A stretch of DNA of 37,577 nucleotides from Pedosphaera sp. (GTDB taxonomy: Bacteria; Verrucomicrobiota; Verrucomicrobiia; Limisphaerales; UBA9464), in contig SIBK01000046.1 of NCBI GenBank assembly GCA_009695205.1, positions 1 through 37,577 on the forward strand, read 5' to 3'. Under the pieces are notes generated by a model. That model ran no database searches and was not told where the DNA came from. It saw only the letters and a program-made list of their open reading frames with translations. Shown one piece after another: positions 8,548-19,215 of this stretch. How positions within the stretch are numbered: the first letter of the stretch is position 1; every line of letters starts with the position of its first letter. Both the position numbers and the translations under genes were made by a program.

Positions 8548-11500
8548 TCAAAAATTATCCGGTTGTTCGACCATGCGGAAGAAGCGCGGCGAGGTTCGTG
8601 GCAGATTCATGTCTGTGATTTCACCGTGCTCGACCCGGTTCGTGAAGGTCAGCAGATTGATCCAGTTCACGAGGTTGCCCGACTCCTGAACTTCATAGGC
8701 GCGGTTTAGTAAACCCCTGAACGGCAAACGGAAACCCGCGCCCGCCACGAACTCGGGCGGCTCCAACTCGGTCACGAACCGACCCGACTGGAGAATCGTC
8801 CCACGGTTGCCAATGACCACGAGCTTGCCGTCGAGCAGGACGACTTGGTGTTGGTTCTCGAACGTGCGCGACGCGCGCCGGGTCCAGATGGCAAAGTCGG
8901 GCGAGGTGAAGATGGCCCCATTGTTGCCCACCACGCTCCACAGGCCGTGCGCCCAGGTCGTGGCGCGAAGATTTTCGCCCTCGCGGTACCCACCGAAGGG
9001 CAAGCTGAGGTTGAAACTCAACGCTTTGCTGGTCGTGACGACGACGCCATCGTTTGCCGAGATCAGGAATAGCCCGTTGATGAAGGTAACCCCGCGCAGG
9101 TTTTTGCCCACGTAGGAATTCGTCGATGTGACCTCCGCCCAGGTGACTCCATCGAGAGATTTGAAGAGAGAGCCGCTGAGGTTGTTGGGGCCATCGGTTG
9201 CAACGAGGAACACACCGTTGCCATAGGCCACGTCGTTCAAATCGTATGCTGGGCTCGTGATCGTCGCGGCCCAGTTCACGCCATCGGTCGAGCGCACAAC
9301 CGTACCCTGGGTGCCGACCGCGATCCACTGGCCGTTGGCGTACGTGGCACCCTTGAGCGAATTCGAAGTGCCGGTCGCGTGCTGGGTCCAATCCACGGCG
9401 TTCGAGGACGTCAGGACAATTCCCGGCTCGCCAACTGCGATCCACAGCCCGCCGCCCCACGTGACCCCGTGCAGGTCATTCGTAACAACCGCGTTCTGAA
9501 TCGCATACTGTACTCCGTCCGTACTGGTGAGAATACTGCCGCCCTTTCCCATGACCACCAGCGTGCCGTTCGCGACCGCCATGCCGTCGAGGTCGCGCCT
9601 GATGCCGAGGTTTTGTTTCGTCCAGGTTGTACCGTTGATCGAAGTGATGAGAGTGCCATTTTCGCCGGCGGCGACGAAAAGCCCGCCGGAAAAGTCGATC
9701 GTCTCCAAGCGATCCGGAGTACCGGATGGAACGGCGGTCCAGCGGATCGCATCGATGGAAGTGAGCAGAGTGCCACGCGCTCCAACAGCGACGAAGCGGC
9801 CGGCGCCGTAGGTCACCCCGAGGAGTCGCAGCGGAGTCCGTGGCGTGCGCGCCACCCGGACGCGCCGTCCGCCGAGTTGAGCATCGAGCCATCATCCCCT
9901 ACAGCGACGTACTGGCCAGCCGCGTAGGTGAGACTTTCGATCTGTTTGCTGACACTCTGCGAGAGCTCTCAGTTCATGCCATCGGTGGAAACCAGGATGG
10001 AAGAAGCGCCGGCAGCGATGAAGCGACCCTCGCCATAACCGACACATTGCTGGGCGTGGAAGCCGTTGAGCAAAATCCTCTCCCAATGAATGGCGTCACT
10101 GGAGTGCAGGATGAGCGTGCTCAACCCCGGCGCGCTGCCTACGGCGACGAAGCGTCCGGCCCCGTAGGTCACGGAGTTTAAAAATGTCGACACGGCTGTG
10201 TAGCGGTAGGACCAGTTCGTCCCGCCCGATGACGAGAGAATGGTGCCACCTGCGCCGACCGCTGCGAAAAGCCCGCCTCCATAGGCGACGCCGGTGAGGG
10301 CCACATCGGCGCGCCGGTTTTGCAACGCCCAGTTGGAGCCATCTGACGATGTCAAGAGCGTGCCGCGCCCCCCGACGGCGACGAATTGATTGGGGCCGTG
10401 CGCCACGGCGAAGAGCGACTGCGATTGCGGCAACGGATTGCGCTGCGTCCAGCGGTCCAGCGGGCCGGCAGGCCCGACGGACAGCGTGACCTCCGCGCTT
10501 GTCGCCGAGCCGAGATCGTTGCTGGCGATCATGCGATATCTGCCAGCGTCTGTAACGGTGGTGTCGAACAGACTGAACCCGCCTGTACCCGGGCCGCAGC
10601 AGCCCTCGTAGGTGAACGGCACAGCCACGTTCGTGCCGTTGAGTTGCAGGAAGTACACGGGTGGCGGGCCGCTCCGTGCATAGGCTTGAAAGCGGGCGGT
10701 AGTGCCTTCCACCACCGATTGGCTGAAGACATTCGAAACGAACTCCTGCGCCTGGTATCGTACAGTGACTTCCACGACGCTGCTCGTCGTCATGCCGCCG
10801 AGGTTGGTTGTTGTGAACGAATACTGGCCCGCTTGATTGGTGATCACGGCGAGCAAGGCGAGAGTTGCATTGGTCTCTCCCAGCAGATCAGCGCCATTGA
10901 AGCGCCACTGGACGAAGGACGGACTGCGGGTGTAATTCGCGCTAAGGCTGATGTCCTCGCCGAACAAGGCGTCGGCACTCCCAACAGTCAAATTCGGGTA
11001 AGCCGACGATGGCGGCGTGTACTGACCGGTAAGAAGGATGGGCGGGCTGAAATAGATGCCTGATGCGGCGGTCGCGACGACAGAATACTCGCCTTCTTGG
11101 CTGGCCTGCAGCCAGCCGAGGTAAAAGCAGGAGTTCGTGGCATCTACGAGGTTCGAACCATTGAATCGCCACTGGAGGGTCGCCGGCTCCTGGAGCGAAA
11201 CCTCCGAGCAAAGACTCTGATAGCTGCCGAAGACAAGTGGCGGCACGCCATTTGCAAAGTATGCCCGCACTGGCACCGGCTCGGTAACGGTGACCAGGAC
11301 CGGCACGCTGGTCGCGGTACCCAATGCGTTTCTGGCGACGATCGAGTACCTGCCGCTTTGGTTGGTGCGCAGGTTGGCGAGAGACAGACACGGATTAGAT
11401 CTGCCCCGGCAAGTTCGTGCCGTTGAATTGCCATTGGAGTGTCGGGAGTGGGCTGCCGAACACGGATGCGCACAAAGTCAGGCTGCCGCCGACGGTCGTT

Positions 11501-12447
11501 GGTGTATGCCCACCGCTGAGTGTATGGTCGCCGCGGGCGGCGAATGGATAATGGACACCACAGCCGCAGCGCTAGTGAAGAAGCCCACCGAATTGATCGC
11601 GATCAGCCGATAGCTGCCGCTCTGGTCAATTTTTGCGTTACTGAGGTAGAGGCAGGCCTCGGTTTGTCTCGGTAGATTGACCCCGTTGAACTGCCACTGA
11701 TAACTCGGAGTAGGGCCACCAGTAATCTGGGAACAAAGCCCCACCGCCAAACCAGCCAGGACCGGCACCACCCCCACCGGAGAGATGGTCCCCGTGGGAG
11801 CGGCAAAGATACACCGGAGAACCAGCCAGCACCGGCGGCACCACTCCCACCGGAGAAATAGTGCCCGTGGGAGCGGTCGCAATCACCGTCAGCACCGCCG
11901 GCGGCGGGCTCGTCACGCTCCCGAGAAAGTTGCTTACCACAACGGTGTAATTGCCCGCCTGACGGGTCTGCACATCCACTAGGTTATAAGTGGCATTCGT
12001 GGCCCCGTTGAGATTGGTTCCGTCCTTGCGCCACTGGTAATTCAAGTAGCCTCCAGTGGCGACTACGGTGAAGTTGGCGCTCTGTCCCGCATCCGAAGTC
12101 CGGCTCACGGGTTGTGTCGTGATGGCGGGGGCCGTTGGAATCACGAGCGCCAGGTTAAAATCGTTGCCGGCCGCAATGGCGGTCACCACGCCTTGCGCCG
12201 CCACGGGTTCCGGTAATGGGCCGTTGTCGTAACCTCAAGTCACCACGCTCCTGTCGGTCTTCAAGGCCAGGGACTGGCGCTCTCCCGCCGCAATCGCTAT
12301 CACGTCGCTCTGCGCCGCTGCAGGCACCTTTGTTGGGCCGGAGGAGTTGCGGCCCCACGCAAACACCGAACCGGAAGAGACCGCTTGAGCGGGGCTAGAT
12401 CCGAGCTACACGCAGAGGATGGCGAGTTTAAGGAAATAGCTTTCCAT
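8548..12447 (-). pseudogene. Giant exported RCC1 / Ig-like / Asp-box repeat protein, multiply disrupted
   Basis: One reverse-strand gene can be followed from ATG 12447 to the stop at 8548. Order: signal peptide (MESYFLKLAILCV), RCC1-type repeats (VFAWGRNSSGPTKVPAAA, VIAIAAGERQSLALKTD), several Ig-like domains (TQPVSRTSDAGQSANFTVVA, YQWQFNGVNLPRQTE, LQWRFNGSNLVDATN, VQWRFNGADLLGETN), then 14 repeats of about 35-45 aa with the Asp-box form GVxYGxGxFVAVGxxGTLLTSxDGxxW, and a closing domain ending FFRMVEQPDNF. Breaks: in-frame TAG at 12408-12406, TGA at 12237-12235 (VVT*GYDNG, Trp expected), TGA at 9971-9969 (STDGMN*ELS, Trp expected), and frameshifts near 11815, 11520, 11397 and 9870. Cell-surface or secreted adhesion/display is the usual guess for such proteins. 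Alternative: part of the frameshifts are assembly errors. Confidence 0.75.
11751..11880 (-). repeat. Diverged tandem duplication inside the Ig-repeat gene
   Basis: Two adjacent copies of about 60 bp (about 11751-11808 and 11820-11877) each encode APTGTISPVGVVP(P)VLAG on the minus strand. They lie at the point where the reading frame changes between the two preserved frames, so the duplication and the frameshift may be one event. Confidence 0.6.
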
Positions 12448-12609
12448 AGAAATGTTGATTCAAGGACCGTCCCCCCCCGGTTGAAACTAAACTCGCTTGA
12501 CGATGATGGGCTTCGCGCTCCCAGATCAAGGCGCAATTTTTTGGCCATTCTTCAATTGACGAAGCTCGCTGAGAGCAGGCAATCATACCGCCTTGATTCC
12601 AGATTTGCC

Positions 12610-13336
12610 ATGAGTCCCTGTCCCCGAGTGTTCCGACCCGTCGCGGGCTTTACCCCTGATCGAGCTTCTTGTCGTGATTGCCATTATCGCAATTCTGGCA
12701 GGCATGCTCCTGCCGGCATTGGCCAAAGCCAAGGAACGGGGCGTTCGGATCAAATGTCTCAACAACATGCGCCAAGTGGGGATTGCCCTCATGATGTATG
12801 AGGATGACCATCGGCGCCTGCCGGTCACGGAGAGCCAAGTGTCTGATTTCGCGATAAGTCCTTCGCCTTCGTACCTGAAGCTACTCCGCCCGCTCCTCGC
12901 GACCGACAAGGTCTTCGCCTGTCCCGCGGCCAAACCGTCTAAGAACTCCGGGGAAACTCCTACCGCCAAGAGCATCACCTCATACATGGGTAACGCCGTC
13001 GTCATGGGACGTCAGCTCACCGACATCCCAAACCCGTCCGAAATCGTTTTCATTCAGGAAACCTTATGGACAATTAACGTTTGCGCCCTCCGCCCGTGGA
13101 AGATCAATCCTCTGGTCGACAATCGCTCGTCGGATTACATCTACTGGCATGACAATTTGACCTACGGCTTCGAGCTCTACAGCGTCATCCACTCCGTCGG
13201 CGGCAACCTTCTTTTCACAGACGGCCATGCGGAATACCGGCGCTCCTCGATCCTCCGTAGCCGGGATTTCGGCCTGACGCCGCCTGAAGATGCCCAAAAG
13301 GTCCTCGCCACAAAGAGCTACCGGGCTGCGTTCTAG
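12610..13336 (+). pseudogene. Prepilin-type N-terminal methylation protein (pseudopilin-like), one-base frameshift
   Basis: Type II secretion/type IV pilus-like protein of the abundant verrucomicrobial family. From ATG 12610 the leader MSPCPRVFRPVAGFT is followed, after one extra C in the ACCCC run near 12652-12656, by LIELLVVIAIIAILAGMLLP, so together they make a perfect G/F-T-L-I-E prepilin peptidase site and hydrophobic helix. The mature body has ALAKAKERGVRIKCLNNMRQ and MMYEDDH, and near the end SVGGNLLFTDGHAEYR, the usual C-terminal signature. Without the extra C the gene would be intact, about 241 codons. It could be a sequencing error, a real null mutation, or a slippage switch. It is divergent from the giant repeat gene; such proteins are often exported with it, but no link is proven. 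Confidence 0.8.
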
Positions 13337-13410
13337 CCCGACTTCGTAAGGTTTCGCCAGAGCGCCAGACTGATGTATAGTGCGAGGAACTCGCTCGCAG
13401 TTCAGAGCTT

Positions 13411-14544
13411 ATGAAAAACATACCGTTGATGATATTCCTTGGAATCGGCATTGCCGCCTTGGTAGCGGCGCCCCGGTTTGCCACGCTGCGCATCGCGAGC
13501 CGCGCCGAAACGAAGCCAGTACCCACTCAGCCCTCATTGAATATGAAAGAATTCCAGAAACCCGACCCGGCGGAGTTGAAGAAGAAACTGACGCCCGAAC
13601 AATTTGCGATCACACAGAAGTGCGGGACGGAACCGGCCTTCCGCAACGCCTATTGGGATAACCATCAACCGGGCCTCTACGTGGACGTGGTGTCGGGCGA
13701 ACCGTTGTTCAGTTCGCTGGACAAATTTGATTCAGGCAGCGGGTGGCCGAGCTTCACGCGTCCGATCGCCGGCACGGGGATCGTCGAGAAAAAGGACACC
13801 GAGTTCGGCATGGTACGGACGGAAGTGCGCTCGAAGCAGGCGGATTCGCATCTGGGTCACGTGTTCAACGACGGCCCGGCGCCGACTCAGGCGCGTTATT
13901 GTATCAATTCTGCCTCGCTGCGGTTCATTCCCTTGGAGCAGTTGGCAGCGGCCGGTTACGGAGATCAATTGGAACCTTTCGTGAAGGCGGGCTTGATCAA
14001 GACGAGCGCGAGTGCGGGTGCGATAGCGGATAACTCGGCGGCAACAGCGGCAACGGCGGGTCGCGAGACGGCTATTCTCGCCGGAGGCTGCTTTTGGGGA
14101 ATGGAAGAAATTTTGCGCGCGATTCCCGGCGTGATCGAATCGACGGTGGGTTACAGCGGCGGCACGGTTCTCAACCCGACCTACAAGCAGGTTTGCACCG
14201 GGCTGACCGGTCACGCGGAAGCGATCCAGATCGTGTTTGATCCCGCGAAGCTGAGTTATGAACAGTTGCTCGGGTATTTCTTCCGGATGCACGATCCCAC
14301 GACGAAGAACCAACAGCATAATGACATCGGCACGCAGTATCGGTCGGCAATTTTCTACACCACCGAGGCGCAGAAACAGGCCGCCGAACGCGTCAAAGCG
14401 GAGGGGGACAAATCCGGCCGCTTCAAGCGACCGATCGTGACGGAGATTTCAAAGGCGGTTCCATTCTATTCCGCTGAGGAATATCACCAGAAGTATCTCG
14501 TGAAAAATCCTGGCGGTTACAACTGCCACATCCTCCGGGATTAA
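13411..14544 (+). CDS. msrBA: Exported fused peptide methionine sulfoxide reductase MsrB-MsrA
   Basis: Reduces both R- and S-methionine sulfoxide in proteins. An N-terminal hydrophobic segment (about 4-20, [17 protein letters not shown]) implies export or membrane anchoring. The MsrB domain (about 53-180) has C71 in [28 protein letters not shown] and the catalytic C164 in [11 protein letters not shown]. The two CxxC zinc pairs of zinc-type MsrB are not present. The linker is Ala/Ser-rich (about 196-218). The MsrA domain (about 219-377) has C227 in [23 protein letters not shown] and a C-terminal YNCHILRD that could hold a resolving Cys. Order is B then A, the reverse of the common MsrA-MsrB fusions. 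Intact; convergent with the MBL-fold gene. Likely repairs oxidised envelope proteins. Confidence 0.92.
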   Translation: MKNIPLMIFLGIGIAALVAAPRFATLRIASRAETKPVPTQPSLNMKEFQKPDPAELKKKLTPEQFAITQKCGTEPAFRNAYWDNHQPGLYVDVVSGEPLFSSLDKFDSGSGWPSFTRPIAGTGIVEKKDTEFGMVRTEVRSKQADSHLGHVFNDGPAPTQARYCINSASLRFIPLEQLAAAGYGDQLEPFVKAGLIKTSASAGAIADNSAATAATAGRETAILAGGCFWGMEEILRAIPGVIESTVGYSGGTVLNPTYKQVCTGLTGHAEAIQIVFDPAKLSYEQLLGYFFRMHDPTTKNQQHNDIGTQYRSAIFYTTEAQKQAAERVKAEGDKSGRFKRPIVTEISKAVPFYSAEEYHQKYLVKNPGGYNCHILRD

Positions 14545-14656
14545 AGGCCATATCAACCGGAGTTGAGTATTCCGAAGGTTTTGTCCGGGCTGCGCCATCC
14601 GCCTCACTCTCGTCGCCGTGGAGGTGGCTGGCCCGATTGGCAGGATGGGTCCGGCT

Positions 14657-15493
14657 CTAAATCTCGAGCTCCATGCTCTCTCGGGCGAGAACACATTCGC
14701 GAAAGCGTTCCTGGCAGAGCTTTTCCATTCGCGAAAGGAAAACGTCATCGTGATCCGGATCGTGATGTGTGAGCGCGAGCCGTTTGGCCCCGGCCAGTTC
14801 TGCTAACTGGATGGCTTGATCGTAACTGCTATGGCCCCATCCACGTCGTTGCTGCAGCTCTTCCGCAGTGTATTGGGCTTCATGGACCAGGAGATCGGCC
14901 CCTCGCGCCAATTCGACCACATTGGGATCAATCTGATCGCCATGTTCGATGTCGGTGCAAATGACCAAGACCTTGCCGTTACGTTCCATCCGGAACCCGT
15001 AAGCGCCACCCGGATGGTTATGCAGGTTGGTGGTGAATTGGGTGTTGACGTTATCGAGGCCGGTGAAGAGCTTGCTCGCTTTTTCAATTTGCATAAATTC
15101 GAAGGTCGCCCCCATCCGATCAAGTTGGACGGGAAAATATTCCGACTGCATCTGAACCTCACATATTTCATGCAAATTCTTTGCGATTTGCTCTTTGCCC
15201 AACGTCAGGAGAGTAAGTTTTTGCTTCGGATCGTAGGCTGGCTTGAAAAAGGGAAAGCCCTGAACATGATCCCAGTGGAAATGGGTGAAGGCCATGAAAA
15301 TCTGATCTTGATGATGGCCAATCGCCTGGAGGTCGCGCCCCAGATTTCGGATGCCGGTTCCTGCGTCGATGATCGCAATGCGGTTGGAATCTTTAAAGGT
15401 GATTTGTAGGCAGGTTGTGTTGCCTCCGAATTCTTGAAAACCAGGTTCGCAAATGGGAATGGAACCGCGGGTTCCGTAGAATTTGAGTTTCAT
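14657..15493 (-). CDS. MBL-fold metal-dependent hydrolase
   Basis: Metallo-beta-lactamase-fold hydrolase (278 aa from ATG 15493). MKLKFYGTRGSIP at the N-terminus is the standard opening strand of this subgroup, which is why I reject the upstream ATG at 15652. Metal ligands: THFHWDH (H71, H73, D75, H76), a His in NLHNHPGG (H158/H160), D181 in ICTDIEHGD, and the terminal His in LTHHDPDHDD. The group includes phosphodiesterase-like and RNase Z-like enzymes (PhnP/cAMP-PDE-like folds); the exact substrate is unknown. No signal peptide, so cytoplasmic. Preceded on the same strand by the end of the cyclase-LamG pseudogene (stop at 15688), about 195 bp upstream; convergent with msrBA on the other side. 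Confidence 0.83.
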   Translation of the reverse strand: MKLKFYGTRGSIPICEPGFQEFGGNTTCLQITFKDSNRIAIIDAGTGIRNLGRDLQAIGHHQDQIFMAFTHFHWDHVQGFPFFKPAYDPKQKLTLLTLGKEQIAKNLHEICEVQMQSEYFPVQLDRMGATFEFMQIEKASKLFTGLDNVNTQFTTNLHNHPGGAYGFRMERNGKVLVICTDIEHGDQIDPNVVELARGADLLVHEAQYTAEELQQRRGWGHSSYDQAIQLAELAGAKRLALTHHDPDHDDVFLSRMEKLCQERFRECVLARESMELEI

Positions 15494-15530
15494 TGCAAGG
15501 GGCGGGAGCTCTTGAGTGATGGTTGGATCC

Positions 15531-15548
15531 GGGAGGGAATTGCCTCCC
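15531..15548. repeat. Small hairpin
   Basis: GGGAGG, a 6-nt loop and CCTCCC form a short stem between the LamG pseudogene end and the MBL gene start. No T-run follows, so it is more like the other small palindromes in the window than a terminator. Confidence 0.35.
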
Positions 15549-15687
15549 TCCACCTGGGCCACCCTGACGAATGTTTCGCGACCGAGGCAACGCTCATTTT
15601 TTGGGTTCAGGAGGCGGGCGAGCCATCCGCTGCGGAGCGCCCTGAATTTCACCCCGAGTTTCAGACACTGCTATCCTACCACCTTTA

Positions 15688-18551
15688 TCACTTGCCCGGG
15701 CCAACAAAGATTGAGAGCCCCTCGGTTGTTGGACCGCCTAACGCTGCGATCTGCTCATCCGAGAGGCGAGCGTTATGAAGCTGGATGCTGTTCACAACGG
15801 CGGGAGTTGTCTCTCCATTTTCGTCGGTGAATAGAAGTGCGGTGGGCAGAAGAGCGAAGCGGCCATCTCGCCCGAGGCCATCAGCCGACTTCGGGTCGCG
15901 ATGCTTCACGCCGTCAATGTGCTTGGCAATGACCGGATCCGATGCGTCCATATCCACGGCAAACGCAATGCGGTGCCACTGCCCCACTCTGATTTTAGAG
16001 GCTCCGGTGTAATCTTCGTTAATCCCAATTCCTCCGACGTTGTGGGTCCAGCTCGCGAAGAGATCGGAATCGTTGAGGTTGGCGGGATCGTCGATTTGAA
16101 GGATGGCGCTGAAGCGCTGGTTGTTTGGGTTTTGCCACAGGATGTCCAGGATCAGCGTGTACGGGTTCAGTTTGGTGCCACGCCCGTTCGGGGCCGCGTC
16201 CTGAGTCAGAACAAAGCCCATCAAGGGATCACATGCGGGATAGGCCATCACCGTCGCATCGCCTTTTTCGATGTCCGGAGCCCCCAGAGCGCGGGGGGTT
16301 CCGAATCGAGTTTCAAGGGCTGTTTGGCCGGAAGGACCTCCAAGAAAGGCGAGATCATAGCCGATGGACGCGGACAGGTTGCCTTTGTCAAAATCCCATT
16401 GTCCACAAAGGGTGGGAATGATGCGATTGAAGCTAAGCGGGGCGGCCTTGCTGACAGCCGTGCCGGAGGTGTTGCGTACGATAACTGAGTAGCTGCCCAC
16501 ATCTTTCTGCGAGACTGCGTTGAGGTTTAGGGTTCGATTCGTCGCACTCGGAATGTACGCACCCTTCAAACGCCACTGAAATGTGGAGCCCTCAGGCGCT
16601 TCGACTTCAAATGCAACGTCCGTGCCCGGCTTAACCATCCGGGGTTGAGGTTGCTTTGTGACGATGCCCGCAGGCCTGGACACGGACACGGAGGCAGAAG
16701 ACGATACCCCTGCCAGCATTTCCCAAGCCTTTGTGGCCTCAGCAGAGATCGTGAAGTTTCCCGGGTGCTTCTGTCGAAGGGCAGCGTACGTTTTGGCAAG
16801 ATTACTATTATTCGAGAAATCCCCCGATAGTGGCGAGATATCACTGACAGAGTTGATTTCCTGGCCACTCAAGAATTGAGCGAGTTCTACCAACTCGGCA
16901 ATGGGGCGGTTTTCTTCCGGTGGCATGACATCCCATACTTGAGTGAGGTACTGGTCGCGAGTTACGAGACAACGACTGTCCGGACTGAGGTGGGCTTCGC
17001 TGATCGAATGCCCGGTTCGAATCGCAGGGCCGAGGGGTTCGCCGGTGTCTGCATCCCAAAGGCGAATCTGCCCACGACGTATGCCGTGCCGGGGTTCTCG
17101 GACCACGCCCTGCTCACCTCTCTGTGAAAAAACAGATGCGAGCTCCGGGGACTGAAGGTCGATGCACTCCCGGGATCCAATGCAATTGGCCCTAGCAAAA
17201 GCCTTCTGTCGCCCGTATCCCACGCGTGTCCCGCATTCTGTCCGACCACCGCCAGAACCTTTCCGTCCGGGCTAAATGAATAGTCCGATGGAAGCTTTCC
17301 AAACTCTATAGGCTGGCCGATCGGCGTACTGTCGCCTGCATTCCATATTCGGAGGAAAACCTTGCCGGCCTCATCAGCCTTCTGGAATCCCGCAAAGCGC
17401 CTGCCATCGGGACTAAACAGCGAGCTAACCAGGTTTGTAAGAGGAAATGCATGGCTGATGGCCTGCCGAGTCGTTGCGTCCCATAACGTCGAGTTCTCGC
17501 CCTCCGTCACGATCTTTCTGGAATCCGAAGTGAACCAGGCTCTCAAAATTTTATTGGTATGGAGGAGTGGAACGCCGGTGGGATGGGTGAGATCCCAGTC
17601 CCAGAGCGTGGCCTCATTCCCGAGGCTTGTGGTGAGGATCCGAGATTTGTCCGGGCTATAGAAAACGGTCCGCAATGCTCCTCCTCGCTCGGCCCGGAAG
17701 ACTTTGAGCTGGCTGCGCCCGAAGTCCCAGACTTGGAGGGACGAGCCCGCCAAAAACAGGCGGCGTCCCTCGGGCGAGAATTGCAACGTCGAGATGAGTC
17801 CTGGGACTCGCACGTAGGGTGTTTCTGGCTGACCGGTTTGTGCATCCCAGATACGGGCCATCTCCCCGCACAGGTTCCGAATCCGGAGAGGCGTAGCGGT
17901 GTACCTTTTCAGAATCGGCTGGAGCCTTGAGAGGAGCCTTGGCCACTTCGCCGAGTTCGCAGATCTCGATTGGCTCATCGATACCCTTGAGCAGATACTG
18001 CCCGTGATTTAACCACGACAGAGCTCCAATATGGGGAAGTTCGCGTCCGCTAATAACTTGGCGGGCATTGTCAAACGCCGAGCGCGTGAGCAGGATTTGA
18101 CCACCTTCCGCGAGGGACATGACGCGCGCGCATACGTCCACCTGAATGCCATAGAGATCCTTGGATTGCCCAAACTCCTCTTCGATCATCACCTCCCCGA
18201 TATGAATCCCAATTCGATGGGAAACAACGGTTCCGCCCTCTTCGGACAACGAACGCAGACCCGCCTGCAGCGACAGCGCGAACCGGGCTGCATCCGAAGG
18301 TTTGGCGAAGACGATAAAAAGGAGTCGCCAGCCGTGCTGATCTCTTCGGCTTGCGCGAACTGGGTGAGCAATTCCCGCACGAGGGCGTGGTGTTCCTGGA
18401 TCAGATTGAAGGCGGCAAGGTCTCCGAGCCTTTGCTTGAGGCTTGTCGACCCCACCATGTCGGTGAAGACGAGCGTGAGCAGCCCAATCCGATGCTGGCG
18501 GAGAAATACCTCCACCTTCTCGCGGCGCTCTAGTATGCCTGCCAAATTCAT
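15688..18551 (-). pseudogene. Class III adenylate/guanylate cyclase - WD40 - Ig - LamG protein, frameshifted
   Basis: A single reverse-strand coding series starting at ATG 18551 (MNLAGILERREKVEVFL). The cyclase catalytic domain has the first metal Asp in LVFTDMVGSTSLKQRLGD and the second in AGDSFL, then shifts frame near 18330 to SHRIGIHIGEVMIEEEFG, DLYGIQVDVCARVMSLAEGG and HGQYLLKGIDEPIEICELGE. A second shift near 17870 leads into WD40-type repeats (ARIWDAQTGQP, LQVWDFG, EATLWDWDLTHP, STLWDATTRQ, IRLWDADTGEP); a third lies near 17110. The tail carries an Ig-like unit (FQWRLKGAYIPSATNRTLN) and a LamG/jellyroll domain (QWDFDKGN ... SIQLHNARLSDEQIAAL). With three frameshifts it is probably dead or error-containing. 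The ancestral role would be second-messenger synthesis with a protein-interaction platform; a LamG end is unusual for this. Confidence 0.72.
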
Positions 18552-18654
18552 CTCTCGAATCCGATTGGGAAAAGATATTGAGCGAAACGTATGCCCAGAG
18601 TTATCGGCGGTCCAGGGTCGTTGTCGTAGCGCCATTGGAAGGAAGGGCCATTCT

Positions 18655-18686
18655 GACCTGTCCCTTTATCCGCTCCCTTTATCCGC
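18655..18686 (-). repeat. Dispersed repeat (ACCTGTCCCTTTAT type), copy 1
   Basis: GACCTGTCCCTTTATCCGC followed at once by a second CTCCCTTTATCCGC half-unit. Same core as 19071-19097, 20224-20246, 26621-26646 and 26801-26850. It marks the left edge of the RHS fragment. Confidence 0.65.
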
Positions 18687-19060
18687 TTGCCTACAACGGG
18701 CTGGACGACGTGGACGTTCGCACGGCGGGCGGAGTAAACACCCGTCTGTTCCACCACTACGCGCTCAACCTTGCGCCGATTGTTGCGGAACGCACCGGTG
18801 GCGCATTCATGCGCTACTACGCGTGGACGCCAAATGGACGGCTCCTTTACATGATCGACGCCTCCAATGGCAATGCGGTGTCGTACTTCCACTTCGACCG
18901 CGTCGGCTCGACGCTGGCGTTGACTTCGAGCGCGGGCGCGGTGACGGATGCTTACGCTTACTCGCCGTACGGCGTGTTGCCCAGTCGCACCGGTACGAGC
19001 ACGCAGCCGTTCACGTTCGTCGGCGCGTTCGGAATTCGCTCAGAGGGTTCGCTCTACCAA
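18687..19060 (+). pseudogene. RHS/YD-repeat protein fragment
   Basis: An internal slice of an RHS protein without start or stop of its own: AYNGLDDVDVRTAGGVNTRL, FHHYALNLAPIVAER, MRYYAWTPNGRLLYMIDASN, YFHFDRVGSTLALTSSAGA, YAYSPYGVLPSRTG, FTFVGAFGIRSEGSLYQ. It ends exactly where the core RARYYD motif would follow. Both edges coincide with direct copies of the dispersed repeat. It resembles, but is not identical to, the equivalent segment of the large RHS pseudogene near 34740-34920, so it comes from a different RHS gene. Confidence 0.75.
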
Positions 19061-19070
19061 AGATTTAATA

Positions 19071-19097
19071 ACATGTCTCTTTATCCCCTTTATCCCT
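19071..19097 (-). repeat. Dispersed repeat, copy 2
   Basis: ACATGTCTCTTTATCCCC followed by a second CTTTATCCCT half-unit, a diverged copy in the same orientation as 18655-18686. It marks the right edge of the RHS fragment. Confidence 0.55.
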
Positions 19098-19215
19098 GCA
19101 AGGATGGAAAAAATAATTGTCGCTGCGCACAGCATTCTGATCAATCTCCCCCTTCGGATGGCAGCGTGTGGTCTTTACATTGCAAACAGGTCTGATGTCT
19201 GAATACCATCCCTGC

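Noticed and set aside
5411..12237. Genome-wide recoding of UGA to Trp
   Set aside because: Intact genes in the window use many TGG codons and end in TGA (22620, 26218, 31256), and TAG stops are also found in the broken genes, so local decay fits better than a changed code.
15491..15652. Upstream ATG 15652 as the start of the MBL-fold protein
   Set aside because: The extra 53 residues have no family similarity, while MKLKFYGTRGSIP at 15493 is the normal N-terminus.
18031..19068. 345-codon plus-strand frame
   Set aside because: It spans the antisense of the cyclase pseudogene and an out-of-frame reading of the RHS slice; composition is typical of a shadow frame.
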